From NCBI GenBank assembly GCA_940588625.1, contig CALNPU010000007.1, positions 1 to 44,714 of the forward strand: a stretch of 44,714 nucleotides of DNA. The letters are read 5' to 3'. The stretch comes from an uncultured Caballeronia sp. (GTDB lineage Bacteria > Pseudomonadota > Gammaproteobacteria > Burkholderiales > Burkholderiaceae). A program made the position numbers and the translations under genes. This document shows, in pieces, positions 27,227 through 38,713 of this stretch. Numbering within the stretch: the stretch's first letter is position 1; every line of letters starts with the position of its first letter. The notes under the pieces are model-generated. The model had not been told where the DNA came from. It searched no databases and saw nothing but the letters and a program-made list of their open reading frames with translations.

Positions 27227-29000
27227 GCGCCAGTTGCTGACGCTCGGCCAGCAGGCCGTGAATCTGCGATACGACCGCCGCGCCCTCGCCCACCGCCGCC
27301 ACTCATTTCGTGGATGCCGAACGCACATCGCCAATGGCGAACACACCCGGCACGCTGGTTTCCAGCGAGGCCGAGCAGTCCGCGTGGCCGCCGTGAGCAG
27401 CGGCCACGGTCAGCACGAAACCCTTGGCGTCGGTGTTGACATTGCAGTCGCGCAGCCACGCCGTGTTCGGGTTGGCACCGGTGAAGAGGAACAGATGCCG
27501 CACGTCGAGCGTGAGCGGACCGTCAGGCGTCTTGCAATGCACGGCGGCGAGCACATCCACGGCCATCGCCTTCCAGCGACTCGATCTGCGTGCGTGTATG
27601 CACCGTCATGTTCGGCAATGCCGCGATCCGGTCGATCAGGTACTTCGACATGCTTAGCTCCAGCCCCGGTCCGCGGATCAGCAAATGCACCCGCGCTGCG
27701 TGCGAGGTGAGATACACCACCGCTTGTCCGGTCGAATTGCCGCCGCCCACCAGCACGAAGACCTTGCAAAGCTTCGCTTCCACCAGCGACGCCCAGTAAT
27801 ACGTGCCATGTCCCTTGAATTCTTCGAGCCCGACAATGTTCGGCCTACGGTAAGCCGCACCGGTCACGATCCACAATCGTATGTGAACTCACGCGCTGGC
27901 CGTTAGCTCGATCTGGATCGGCGTGCAGTTGCAGTGAAGCGCCTTGATCTCCGTCGGAATGGCAATGTGCGCACCGAACTTCAGCGCCTGTAACGAACAC
28001 GCATCCAGCCAATGCCTGACCGGAAATGCCGGTCGGAAAGCCGAGATAGTTTTCGATCCGCGAACTCGCGCCGGCTTGCCCGCCGGGGCACGGCAATCGA
28101 ACACCGCCCCGACAACCCTTTGGACGCCGCATACACAGCCGTCGCCAATCTAGCCGGCCCGGCGCCGACGACCGCGACGTCGTAGATATGCGCCGGATCG
28201 AATTCCGGCAGCCAGCCGAGTTGCGACGCGAGCTGGTTTTCATCGGGCGTGCGCATCACCGTGCCGCCGGGACATATAACGAGCGGGAAATCCGCCTTCG
28301 ATGTCGAGATCCGTTCGAGCAACGCAATGGCTTCGGGGTCGGTACACGCGTCGATCACGGTATGCGGACCCGTTGCAGCTCAGAAAGCTTTGCAGCAATA
28401 CCAGCCGCCCATCGTCCGATTGGCCGAATCGGCCCGCTGCCCTTTTCGATCAACCCAACGTGCCGCAGGATCAGCGAGCGCATGATCCATTCGCCGAGTT
28501 CCGCTTCCGCCACCAGCAGCGCGCGCAACCGGTCGGAAACGATCAGGATGGCTTCGACGTCTTCTATTGCGTGACCATCTCGACCAAAGCAGGCTTGCCG
28601 GACAACTGGCCGACTTCCGCCAGGAATTGCCCGGGGTCCGGTCACCAGATGCACGTGTCCCAGTCCGTCACGCCGCGTAACCCGCACGCGACCGCTACAG
28701 TGCGAACATGCCCGGGCCGGGCACGCCGACGTCGAACATCAGTTCGCCCGCACGCCAGTACTGCACATTGCCGAAACGTCGCATGCGCTCGATTTCCTCG
28801 GCGGTGAGAGATACGGGTACATCTGATGCTTGCGGCTTTGGAGCGGTGAGAACGGAGCGTCGGCAGTGGCTTCTGCCGGCGCCGCACTGGCCGTGTCGTT
28901 CGTACGCGTCGAGGTTTTCCGACACAGTTGCCGGACTATCGCGCCATTCCGGTAGACCGTGATTCGGCGCTTCGTTCGTCCCTTCGAGCGTGGTACTCAT
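27204..29000 (-). pseudogene. Cyclic-nucleotide-binding-domain plus thioredoxin-reductase-like FAD protein, heavily frameshifted
   Basis: The minus-strand N-terminus (MSTTLEGTNEAPNHGLPEWR) is followed by a cNMP-binding-like domain (LTAEEIERMRRFGNVQYWRA), broken by a stop after GMFAL near 28697. Further pieces are TSKADFPLVICPGGTVMRTP, IYDVAVVGAGPA (first dinucleotide site), RIENYLGFPTGISGQALAG, VFVLVGGGNSTGQAVVYLTS (NADPH site) and VPGVFAIGDVRSASTK. The last is followed by a frame change into the expected end (LALRVGVAE-stop at 27204). At least six lesions. This architecture is known as a redox protein of uncertain function. It may have worked with the redox two-component system beside it. 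Confidence 0.8.
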
Positions 29001-29059
29001 GCGTGGCGGTTCCATGCAGGTAGACGGCGTCATGCAACGCGCCTTTGCCGGCGGCCGGC

Positions 29060-30093
29060 GCTTTCGCGGACCACGGGCACATGGCGGCCATTTCGCCCAG
29101 GTCCTCGCGCGCACCACCGAAGTCGGTGAGCGGCTTGAGGTCGAGACCGGCGAGACGCCAGGCGTCGAGTCCGCCGGTCAGCGGCACGACATCCTTGAAT
29201 CCGGCATTGTGGAGTGCTTTAGACATTCATTCACGCCGCCGATACCTCGTTCGGGCACGAGCAATAAATGACGATCTTCTGATCCGGCTGATAACTTTCC
29301 ACGATCTTCTGCAATTCGCATTCGTCGGCGAAAACCGAGCCTGGGATCATGAAGGGATTGAGCACGCGTTTCTCAGCGGAACGGATATTGAAGATAGCGG
29401 GCAGCGGTTTGTTCGCCATCAGCGAATACAACTCGTCGACCATAATGCGCGTCGTTTCGAGCGTCTTCATCAGCATCTTGCGGCACCAGTAGCGGTGGTA
29501 GGCCACGTAACACGCCAGCGCGACTGCCACGACCAGGAGCGCCTGCTTGCCGCGCCGCGCGATCATCGCGAACACCATGTCGAACTCGGCCGCGAAGATC
29601 ACGCCGACCGCGAGCCCGACCGCGGCCCATAACGCGACGCCCACGCCGTCGTGCGCAATGAACGAGCACGTGCGCACGCCCATGGCGCCGGCTAGCGGCA
29701 CCGAAACTAGCGACAAACACGGGATGAATTTCGCGACGAGCAGCACGCGCACGCCCCATTGGCCCAAAAAGCGCTCGGGTTTTTTCACGCAGGTATCGCG
29801 CGACAAGGACAGCTTGCAGATAGTCTTGAGCGTGCGGTCGCCGTAGCGTCGACCGCCCTGGAACCAGACGAGATCGCCGAGCACTCCTCCCACCACGGCA
29901 ATGCCGAGCATCAGCCCGAGATGGGGCCACACCACAAGCCCTGGCCGTTGAGGCCCATCATGGGCCACCGACCCGACGCACCGACCACGATCAGCGTCGG
30001 CATGGCGGGAACGGGCAGGCCGAGCGCCGCGCCCATCACGTTGAAAAAGACGATTGCCGGACCATACCGGTCAGCCAGATCATGCAACAGCAT
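29060..30093 (-). pseudogene. DedA (VTT)-rhodanese fusion protein, frameshifted
   Basis: It starts at 30093 with MLLHDLADRYGPAIVFFNVM and LGLPVPAMPTLIVVGA. Near 29940 the frame shifts into a long piece with GDLVWFQGGRRYGDRTLK, KFIPCLSLVSVPLAGAMG (DedA signature) and several helices. It then enters a rhodanese domain (PLPAIFNIRSAEKR, then IVIYCSCPNEVSAA with the catalytic-loop Cys). After a second shift near 29231 the domain closes with LHNAGFKDVVPLTGGLDAWR. The exact stop is unclear, so the left boundary is approximate. DedA proteins are membrane lipid or ion transport factors; a fused rhodanese suggests a sulfur or redox link. Confidence 0.78.
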
Positions 30094-30445
30094 GGGATTC
30101 TCCCGCAGTTTGTGCAGCGCTGGATTCGGGTGTGGGGAGCCTGAACGCCGTGGGCACTTCGCGCGAAGCGCTTACTTCTTTATACGGTTCACTTGACGGC
30201 TTTGCGATGAAGCGCACTGCCTCCGGAAACGCGGCTGGACAGTACCCGGGCGATACGAACCGCCCACGCCTGGCCACTCCGTGATCCGTAATGCGCGCCG
30301 CGATGCGCCGTCGCATTCATGAAATGAGTGTAGCGCGGATTAGCGAGAATGCCGATGGTCGGAGCGGTTCTCAGGACCCCGGTTCGGCACGTGCCCGCAT
30401 CCTTTGTTTTCGCTTTGCCGCGGCGTCGTCACTTCAGCCAGAAGT
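30094..30445. other. Spacer with no recognised gene
   Basis: This 350-base interval lies between the DedA-rhodanese start and the end of the DUF748 pseudogene. It presumably held the DedA promoter. I see no gene, strong hairpin or repeat. Confidence 0.45.
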
Positions 30446-33400
30446 CTACCTGTGTGGGTGCCCCTTGTCCTTAATGCCATCGGCGTTGAGATGCGGCGCG
30501 ACGATAAAGATCCGCTTGCTGTCAATCTTGCCTTCGAAATATTGCTTCACCACCTCCGCGCGCCGCTGCGCAAGCGTACCGAGCGCGCTCTCGTCCACCG
30601 GCGCGTGCTCCTCGAGTGCCGCTTTCATGTCCGCGTCGGGCACGGTCTTCGTCATGCCGATCAGGTTGCGCGGTTTCTTGAAGGCCGCGCGCAAACCGGG
30701 TTCGTCCAGCGCCAGGTCCACCCGCGCCGATATCTCCAGCGTCACCGACGGCTTGTCGGCCAGCGCTTTTGCAATAGTGTCGAGTTTCTCATTCGCCGCG
30801 GCGCTCAGCGTGGCCAAACCCGGATCGAATTCCACGTAACCAAATTCCTCCGGGTTCTTGCCGCCGAACGCATTCGCCAGCAATGAGAACGGTGCTGTCA
30901 CCGCGTGCTCGACAAGGTGCAGGATTGCCGTCCACACCAGCGCGCCGATCGAGAATTGCGGGTCCGAAAGCGAGCCGGAAACGGGAATGTTGACGTCGAT
31001 CTCGCCTTTCGAATTCTTCAGCAGCGACACCGCGAGCTGCACCGGCAGTTTGGTCGCGGTGGTGTTGTCGACGTGATCGCCGAACGTGAGTTGATCGATG
31101 AAAAGATGGTTGTTCGCGGTGAGCTTTTCGGTGGCGAGCATGTAGTGCAGGTCGACGTTGAGCTTGCCCTTCGTGATGGGATAACCCGCATATTTGGTGG
31201 AATACGGCGAGATATTCGGCAACTCGACATCGTGCGCGCTCGCGGTGAGATCCAGCGACGGTTTCGCGATCAGCGGATTCACCCCCCTTGATCGATACCG
31301 GTCCGTTCGCCGACAGCTTTGCAGCGACATCGACGAGGCCGGCGTGGTCGAGTGCGTGCCGAATGCGCCGATAGTGCCGGTGATCGAAACCAGGTTCGCG
31401 GTGAAATTCGGCTTGATGAAGTTATCGGTGTAGGTCACGGCCGTTTTGCAGCACAAGCTCGCCAAAACGCAGATTCGCCGATGACGACGCAGTTTTCGGC
31501 GCGGCGGGAACTGCTGCCGGCGCCGACGCGGCCGGTGCAGGAGCCGCCGTCGAAGCCGTGGCTTGCGTGGTGGCCGCCGACCCTTTGTCCTGCGCCACGA
31601 TATCGTGGAGATTGAGCTTGCCCTGCGCGTCCAGCAGCACGCGGCCGTAGAAGTTTGCGAACGTGACGCGCGCCGCCTTGACTTCGGCACCTCGCTCCTC
31701 GTAGCGGGCATTCAGTTTGGTCAGGCCGAGTAGTTTCCAGCCGGCCAGCGGGTCCGAATTCGCCCGGTTGATCAACCGCATGTTCGACAGCGAGACATCG
31801 CCCTTGTACCGGCTTCGAGGGAACGCCCAGCGCCTGAGAACGATGCGTCGCCGTTCGCGCTCAGCAGCGCGCTCGAGACCGTCGCATTCAGGTTGCCGCC
31901 AAAGTACGGCTCGAAAGCCGATGCGTCGAGTTCGCTGGCGTCAACGTGCAGCGCGAGGCTCAGCGGTTTCGCGGTGAGCTTGCCGGCTACGTACGGGCTA
32001 CGGCCAGCTCACCTTTGCCGTTCATCGTCAACTTGCCGTCGATAGCGAGCGGTTTGGTCAGGTCGTCGGTGACCTGCTTGACGCCCAACTGCAACGGCGC
32101 AATGTGCACTTTTACCGGGCGCGGCGTGGATTCGTCGGTGAAGTCGGCGCTGCTGTCGTTGAGCGACACCTGTGCGATCTGATACCGCCATGCGGGGCTC
32201 GCCTCGTTCGCCTTTTCGACCTTGCGCGTCGCGCTGGCTTCAGGCGCGGTTTCGTGCGGACCGGCGAGCACGGCGAGATCGATACTGCCGTCCTTCAGGC
32301 GTTTTACATCGACGGAAAAGCCGTTCAGCACGACGCTCTCCAGCGCCGCCGTGCGTGCCGCGACATCGATCTTCTGGATCTTCGCTTGCACCGAAACCAG
32401 GGCGATGGGGCGGCATTCGCCGCGTTATTCAATGCGGTACGAGCTTCAGTGACTTGAGCGTGACATCGCCCGCGCCAACCTGGATGGATGGCTCGGGTTT
32501 CAACCAGTCCACTTGCAGCGGCAAATTTGCGCCGAGCGAACTGTCCGTGATACGCGCAGCCACCGCGTTCGCCACGTAGGGTTGCAACGGCGACAGCGGC
32601 AAGTCACTCAGCGTGAATTTTGCATCGGCGTTCTTGGCCGGAAGCGTAAAACTACCAGACGCGTCGAGCCCGCCGCCGTGATCGAAGGCCGTTTTCAGCG
32701 TGGAACGCGCCGGGGGGGGCGAGCATGGAGAAATCATCGAGCATCACGTTCAGGTTCGACAGCCCGAGCGTGGCGGGTTGCGTCATCAAGCGGTCATCGA
32801 AGACTATATGGCCCTGGTCGATCACCAGATGTTTGATCGCGAGGTCGAGCGGTTGCGCCGCGGCGTCGGCGGGTCTGGCATCGCTGGCGGGTGCAGGCGC
32901 AGGTGCGGACGTTGGTACGGATGCCGATGCGCTCAGTTTTTCGAAGTTGAATGCGCCGGCTTTATCGCGGGAGAGTTTCACGTCCGGCTGCGTCAGCCGC
33001 ACTTCAGTTGGTACACATTGCGCAGCGGTTCAAGGTTCGCGGCATTCACATGCAATGATTGCGTGGCGTGCTTGTCCGTCACGGCGAGATCCGCAAGGTC
33101 CGTGGTGCCTTTGATGCGAACCACGGGCGTCTCGGCGTTGAGCTCAAAGCTCAGATCGAGGTTCGTCGACAAGCGTCCGCTCTTGACGGCGACCGGTAGT
33201 GAAGCGGGTGCATACGATAACAATTGCGGCACGTCCAGGCCGTCGAGTTGCAGGGCGATATCCGACTCGCGCGACTCGGCGAACGGCTTTGTGCGCCCGT
33301 GGATAGACAACGGCGAACCGTCAATGCGCGCCTGCAACGAAGGCGTGACCAACAACTCAGTGGTGAATGCGAGATTCGCGATAAACGGAATCCCGATCGA

Positions 33401-33999
33401 CCAGCGATCAATTACGTGGTGCGTTTTCAGCAGGCGGTCGTCAAAATCGATCCGGCCATTTTCCACGCGAATATTCGATACCGAGAATCGCGCCGGTTTG
33501 CTGGACGGATTGGCTGAAGGCTTCGAGAACTTTTCGATGAGATCGGAGAAATTAAAGCGTTGCGCGTCAAAACTGAAAGCGAGGTGAATCGATCTTGAGT
33601 TCGTTGATGATTGGCCCCAGCCGGAACAGCGACGACCACGAAGGCCTCACGATCAGGCGTTCTATATTGACGAAATCGCCGCTTTTCGTGCCTGCACTCA
33701 GGTTGGCGGGCGCTTCGCCAATATGCACGCGGTCGGCTTCGAAACTCAGCATATAGGGATTGAGTGCGATTCGTTCGATGCTGGCGGGGCGATCAAGTTG
33801 TGCGGAAAGTTGTTTGTTGCTCCGCGATATGTCGAATAAGCGGTGGAGCGGCGAAAAAGCCAAGCAAGCCGATTACGATGACAGCAAGCAGGAGCTCGAT
33901 CACGACACGCCGGGTGCGTGGAGTTTGCGCTACCGAGTTTGCCCCTTTGATCAGGCTACGCCCTGCGGATGTCAGGGAAGTCTTGTTCAGGCTTGCCAT
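30446..33999 (-). pseudogene. DUF748/AsmA-like large envelope protein, many frameshifts
   Basis: The start at 33999 (MASLNKTSLTSAGRSLIKG) is followed by one N-terminal membrane helix (VVIELLLAVIVIGLLGFFAA). Long repetitive beta-rich pieces follow, typical of DUF748: SIERIALNPYMLSFEADRVH, NELKIDSPRF, LDLAIKHLVIDQGHIVFDDR, LTINGKGELAV-like and VDLHYMLATEKLTANNHLFI. The C-terminus has an OmpA-like segment (LGTLAQRRAEVVKQYFEGKI) ending at 30446. Expected length is about 1,180 residues. Frames change near 33820, 33590, 33000, 32710, 32440, 31985, 31815 and 31285. AsmA-like proteins are tied to outer-membrane lipid transport, so the loss could alter the envelope. Confidence 0.8.
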
Positions 34000-34157
34000 G
34001 CGTGCCTCGGCGCGGCTGCGCACGCCGGCACGAGCCACGCGCAGCCTTGGGGAAACAGGATGCCTAAGTATACGACGCTGCGCCGGCAAATTGAACCCCA
34101 ACGGAGTTCGTTTGCTGCGGCAGCGACGCTCTTCTGCGCGAGCGAAAAACCCGAGTA

Positions 34158-35654
34158 TCACTGTCGCTCAATTGCCGGTGGCGCCCAGGTCCCATTCGAA
34201 GCTTCAGGCTTCGGCGGATAAAGCCGGAGCACCAACTGAAAATCACCGTCCGGCGCCGGCAACCAGTTCGACACGCGCGCCTTCGCAGGTGCCGCAGCCG
34301 AAACGGAAATATCGACGGAACCATCACAGTTCTTCTTCAACCGGTCCCGGTCGTTCAGCAAAAGCCGCAGTGCCTTATCATCAATCAACGCACCGTCCTT
34401 CGTGTACGCCGTCAACGTCCAGAACCCGCGCACCGGCGGCGGCAATTGGTTCGGCGCGAAATGCAACACGTACTCATTCGCGCCGTTCAGCGCGTGGCCG
34501 TCGCTGTCGGAGAACGCCACCGACTTCACGTCGTCATCCTTCGTGCCCGTACCCGACTGACGCCGCGCCAGGAACCCGCGCAACGTATAGTCAGTGTCGT
34601 AGTTGCCCGCGCCGTCGCCGAACCATACCCAGCCGTTACGGCTGATCGCGTTCGACGGTACCGTGTCAACCCGCGTGCGGCCGCCGACAAGACCGGACGC
34701 CAGCAAGTCGGCATCCGCTGGACTGAACTGCACCGGCTCACCCGCCTTCACGCCAAGATCAGCCAGCAAACTCACGGCGTGCGGATCATTCGGAACAGGA
34801 GGATTGTCCTGCATCGCCTTCGCCAAACGCGTGAAAAACGCAGTGGCATCGAGCGAATCGGCTTGGTCGCCACCCGTCACCACCGTTGGCGTGCTGGCCG
34901 TCACGTTCGACCAAGCGCTGCCGGCTGTGGTGACACTGGTTTTATCGGCGGAAGACGCTTCAATGTTCATCGCCGTCTGCAGCTTGCGGGCTTCACGCAC
35001 GTCGCGCTGGCCATTCATACGCACACGGATCGAAAGCCACACATAGCGAGTCGGCGCGTCAACCCGCGTCACGCCGTCAGGGAGCTAGCCCGTATAACCC
35101 GCCGGGACAAAGGCAATCACGTTGGCCTGCTCCGCTGCCAGCCTGGCCGCTCGCGCCCCCTTCGCACTCAGCTTTTTCACCGGCGCGGGCCGGTCCGTCG
35201 CCCGAGGGATGCTGGAGTAGATCACGTTGGTCTATGCGTCGAAGGCGCGGGCATCGTAATAACGGCCGCGGAGCATATTCAGCATGTTCGGAAGAGAAAC
35301 CAGCACCGGTCCGCTGGAGACATCCAGCCACGCGGTCGACTCAAACGTATCCACGCTCGGCCGCCCCGACGCACCGACCGGCAGCAGCGCCGTGGCATGC
35401 CGCAGCGTATTCACGGGCGCCTGGCCCGGCCGCGACGCGTCGTCGCCCGTGGCTTTCTCCCGTGCAAGATCCGACACCACCAGCGGATATCCGAACACAT
35501 AGGCATCCGTCACCTGATCCTTACGCCAGCCATCCCCGCTGGTCACAATGGGCGCCTGCGTCGCGCACCCGCCCAGTACCGCCAAAGTGCTCAATTCAGC
35601 GGCAACCCATAGCGCCGCGTACAACGAAACTGCCCAGCGTCGATTATTTTCCAC
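34158..35654 (-). pseudogene. DUF1254/DUF1214 lipoprotein, one frame interrupted by two amber codons
   Basis: From 35654 the frame reads a lipoprotein signal with lipobox LGGC (Cys30). DUF1254 follows (TDAYVFGYPLVVSDLAREKA, MLNMLRGRYYDARAFDA), interrupted by TAG at 35234-35232. The same frame continues through VIYSSIPRATDRPAPVKKLS to GYTG, a second TAG at 35087-35085, and then LPDGVTRVDAPTRYVWLSIR and DUF1214 (FWTLTAYTKDGALIDDKALR) to a natural end at 34158. No frameshift is needed, only two point-like stops. The family's function is unknown; envelope location is inferred from the signal. Confidence 0.85.
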
Positions 35655-35789
35655 TCGAATTAAGGATTTTGTTTAAGCTTTCACTTTGTTCGTCGAGTGC
35701 GCGACCGGTCATCGTTCCCCGGTCTTCTGCAAATCCGCGCCGCGGCGCTTAATCTATCTTGAAACCGGTTTTTATCTTATCCAATGGCG

Positions 35790-36180
35790 ATAGGCAAGCA
35801 GCGCGTGATCGCGGAACTTAAGGCATCGGCGCAAGACGCGGTGGCGATGGCTGGCGATGGCTGGCGACGGCATCAACGACGCCCCCGCGCTCGCCGCCAC
35901 CGATATCGGCATGCGATGGCGACCAGCACCGACGTCGCCATGGAAGCCGCCGGCATCACGCTGATGCGCGGCGATCCGGCATTGGTGGCAGATGCCATCG
36001 ATATCGCGCGGCCACGTATCGCAAGATCCAGCAGAACCTGTTCTGGGCGTTCGTGTACAACCTGATCGGCATTATGCTCGCCGCGTTCGGACTGCTCAAT
36101 CCGATGCTCGCGGGCGCAGCCATGGCGTTTTCAAGCGTAAGCGTGGTGACAAACGCATTACTGCTGCGAACGTGGCGTGC
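35790..36180 (+). pseudogene. copA: 3' fragment of a heavy-metal (copper) P-type ATPase
   Basis: Only the end of the protein remains. [12 protein letters not shown] is followed by the hinge motif [15 protein letters not shown], in which a 10-bp tandem duplication (CGATGGCTGG twice, 35845-35864) breaks the frame. Then come [40 protein letters not shown] (helices 7 and 8) and [17 protein letters not shown]. The first ~600 residues are missing, so this is a deletion remnant. Its end overlaps the tail of the opposing thioesterase pseudogene. Confidence 0.82.
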
Positions 36181-36704
36181 TCAGGCCGGCTTGGTCCCCG
36201 CCGGTGCGGGATGCCGCCGCCGATGCCCGCGGTCCCGACGGCAAGCAGATCACGCGGCCCGCATAACGTGCTTCTTTCGGCGCGTCGCGAAACATCGCTT
36301 CGATCCGGTCGGCGATATCCGGATCGAAGACCACCGACTTCGCGCCGTTGGTTGTATCGACATGAAGCAGCATCTGTTCGCTCGCCGAGATGGGCTCGGC
36401 CCCCCTCCCCCGCGAACATCTCCATGTACAAGTGGACGCGCTTGGCGTCGAATGCGAGCACCGATGCCTCCATGCGAACCGCCGTACCTTCCTTGATCTC
36501 GTGCAGGTAGTTGATGTGCGCCTCGAGCGTGAATAAAGAACGGCCTCGCGACTTGCGGCCGGCATCGTACAGACCGATGCGGTCCATGAACGCATCGGTC
36601 GCGAGGCTGAAGATCAGCATGTAGAACGCGTCACGGAAATGGCCATTGTAGTCGACCCATTCGGGCCTCACCGTGTCGCGATGGATGGTGCGGTTATGCG
36701 TCAC
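36158..36704 (-). pseudogene. cdhB: Thioesterase of the carnitine catabolic operon, frameshifted
   Basis: The start at 36704 reads MTHNRTIHRDTVRPEWVDYN, then GHFRDAFYMLIFSLATDAFM (hot-dog fold, with the Asp/Asn region of the 4-hydroxybenzoyl-CoA thioesterase type). [20 protein letters not shown] and [12 protein letters not shown] follow. Near 36400 the frame shifts to [20 protein letters not shown] and ends at 36158. It lies 13 bases after the carnitine dehydrogenase gene. The gene name rests on the neighbourhood. Confidence 0.8.
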
Positions 36705-36717
36705 TCGTATGCCTTCT

Positions 36718-37651
36718 CTAGTCCACTATGCCGTGGCAGGATTTAGCTTGCGCGATGGCCGTCATCACGCTCGTGATGCAGTCGTCGCGGTAACGTTCCA
36801 GTTGCTTGATGGAATGCTCGCCTTGCTGGTCCCTCGTGCCGTCCACCACCCGGTCGATGAGTTCGTCCGTGAGTATTGGCGGCGCGACCAGCTTGGTCCA
36901 CGGTAATTCTATCTAGCGCCGGTCCGAATTGCTGCATGAAATGCCGCATACCGGCCTCGCCGCCTGCGAGCATATAGGTCAGGAACGTGCCCATGAACAA
37001 CCAGCGAATGCCCGCGCCAAAACGAATTGCATCGTCGATTTCGCCGGGGTCGCCACGCCTTCGTTGACCAGGTGAAGTGCTTCGCGCCAGAGCGCTTCCA
37101 GCAAGCGGTCCGCGATGAAACCCGGGACACCTCTTTGCGGACTCTCAGCGGGCGCATGCCTATGGATTCATAAAATGCCGATGCGGCTTGCAGCGTTGCT
37201 TCCGAGGTCTTCTCGCCGCCGCCGACTTCGACCAGCGGCAACAAATAGACCGGGTTGAACGGATGGCCCACGATGCAGCGTGACGCGTCTTTGGTGCTCG
37301 CGTAGAAATCCTTCGGGAGTAGGCCAGATGTTGACGACGCAATGATGGCTTCCGGTTTTGCAGCCTTGGATGCTTTCTCATGGAGCGTCAGTTTCAGGTC
37401 TTCGCGCTCTGGAGCGTTCTCCTGAATGAAGTCGGCGTCGGCGACGCACTCCTCGATAGTTGCAACGAAGCGCAGTCTTTCCTTCGATGCGCCCTCGGCC
37501 AGTCCCACTCGTTCAAGCGCGCCCGAAGCTGCTGCTCGGCGCCCGGTGCCGGGTCCCACGCTACCATGTCAAGTCCATGCGCTAGTGCTCGCGATACCCA
37601 GCCGCTTCCAATTATTCCTACGCCCAACGCAGCAAACGTCTTGACTTGCAT
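36718..37651 (-). pseudogene. cdhA: L-carnitine dehydrogenase (3-hydroxyacyl-CoA dehydrogenase family), frameshifted
   Basis: [20 protein letters not shown] is the NAD-binding start at 37651. The middle reads [30 protein letters not shown] and [20 protein letters not shown] (catalytic His-Pro-Phe motif). Then [20 protein letters not shown] and [20 protein letters not shown] appear in other frames, and the stop (GIVD-TAG) is at 36718. Shifts lie near 37515, 37130, 37010 and 36910. The enzyme oxidises carnitine to dehydrocarnitine, the first step of aerobic carnitine use. Confidence 0.85.
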
Positions 37652-37783
37652 ATACTGGATTCTTTATTAATTTGGTTTTCTACTTGCTTTGATGCTTTAG
37701 TGTCTTATGCTTGCCTTGAACCTGAGATTCGCGCTTTCGCACGGTCTGCGTCGGAGGGTTTCAGGCTTGCATCTGCCCTGCTC

Positions 37784-38713
37784 TTACGCGAATTGCTCGA
37801 TCTTGCGGCGGTCCAGCAAACGCTCGCCGCGTGCCGGCAAGTTCAGCTTCTTTCTGCCCTCTGCCGGTGTCAACGCACGACCGCCCAGACGCTCGATGAT
37901 CTCTACCGCCCGCTGAACCAGCGTCCCATTGCTCGCGTGCACGCCACGGTCTAGATACTACAGGTTGTCTTCAAGACCCAAGCGTACATGACCGACTAAT
38001 AACATCGCCTGGGCGACCCATCGGCATCTGCATGCGGCCGATCCCGAACCCCGCCCATTGCGCGCCGGCTGGCATGTTGTCGACCATCGACTTGAACGTG
38101 CCTACGTCCGCCGGAGCGCCCCAGGGGATACCCATGCATAGTTGGAACAAGGGAGCGTCATCTAGCAAGCCCTCCTTTTGCATCTGCTTCGCGAACCATA
38201 GATGTCCTGTATCGAAGATCCCGAGTTCCGGTTTCGCACCCAGCTTTTGTATCCGCTTCGCGCCTGCCCGAAGTTGCGCGGGGGTGGATACGTAGATCGT
38301 GTCGCCATCGCCGAAATTCAGCGTGCCGCAATCCAGCGTGCAGATCTCCGGCAGCAACTCTTCCGCGTGTGCGAACCGCGTCAGGCCACCGACCAGGTCG
38401 GTGCCCGCGCCGAACTGCATCGGCGCTTCGCCTGCGCCAATTTCCAGGTCGCCGCCCATGCCCGCCGTCAGGTTGATGATCACGTCCACATCTGATGAAC
38501 GGATGCGGTCCACCACCTCGCGGTACAACGCCGGGTCGCGGCTGCCGCGGCCCGTGCGCGGATCGCGGACGTGGCAATGCGCAACGCGCCTGCTCGCTCG
38601 GCCTTGATGGCCGCCTCCGCGATCTGCCTGGGCGTTACCGGGATGACCAGGTGTTTGCTCGTGGTGTCTCCTGCGCCTGTTACCGCGCAAGTCACGATCA
38701 CTTCATAGGTCAT
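37784..38713 (-). pseudogene. cdhC: BKACE-family dehydrocarnitine cleavage enzyme, frameshifted and with an amber stop
   Basis: It starts [20 protein letters not shown] at 38713. After a shift near 38580 it gives [20 protein letters not shown] with the metal-binding Hx[41 protein letters not shown] and [20 protein letters not shown]. Near 38015 it shifts into [18 protein letters not shown], followed by TAG, then [20 protein letters not shown] to the stop at 37784. The TAG comes from a 3-base tandem repeat (GTAGTA). The ATG overlaps the caiX stop (ATGA), typical of coupled genes. Confidence 0.87.

Noticed and set aside
34158..35654. Selenocysteine/pyrrolysine-style recoding at the two TAG codons of the DUF1254 gene
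   Set aside because: No pyl genes or recoding elements are visible, and TAG stops also occur in genes with clear frameshifts. Ordinary nonsense mutation is simpler.
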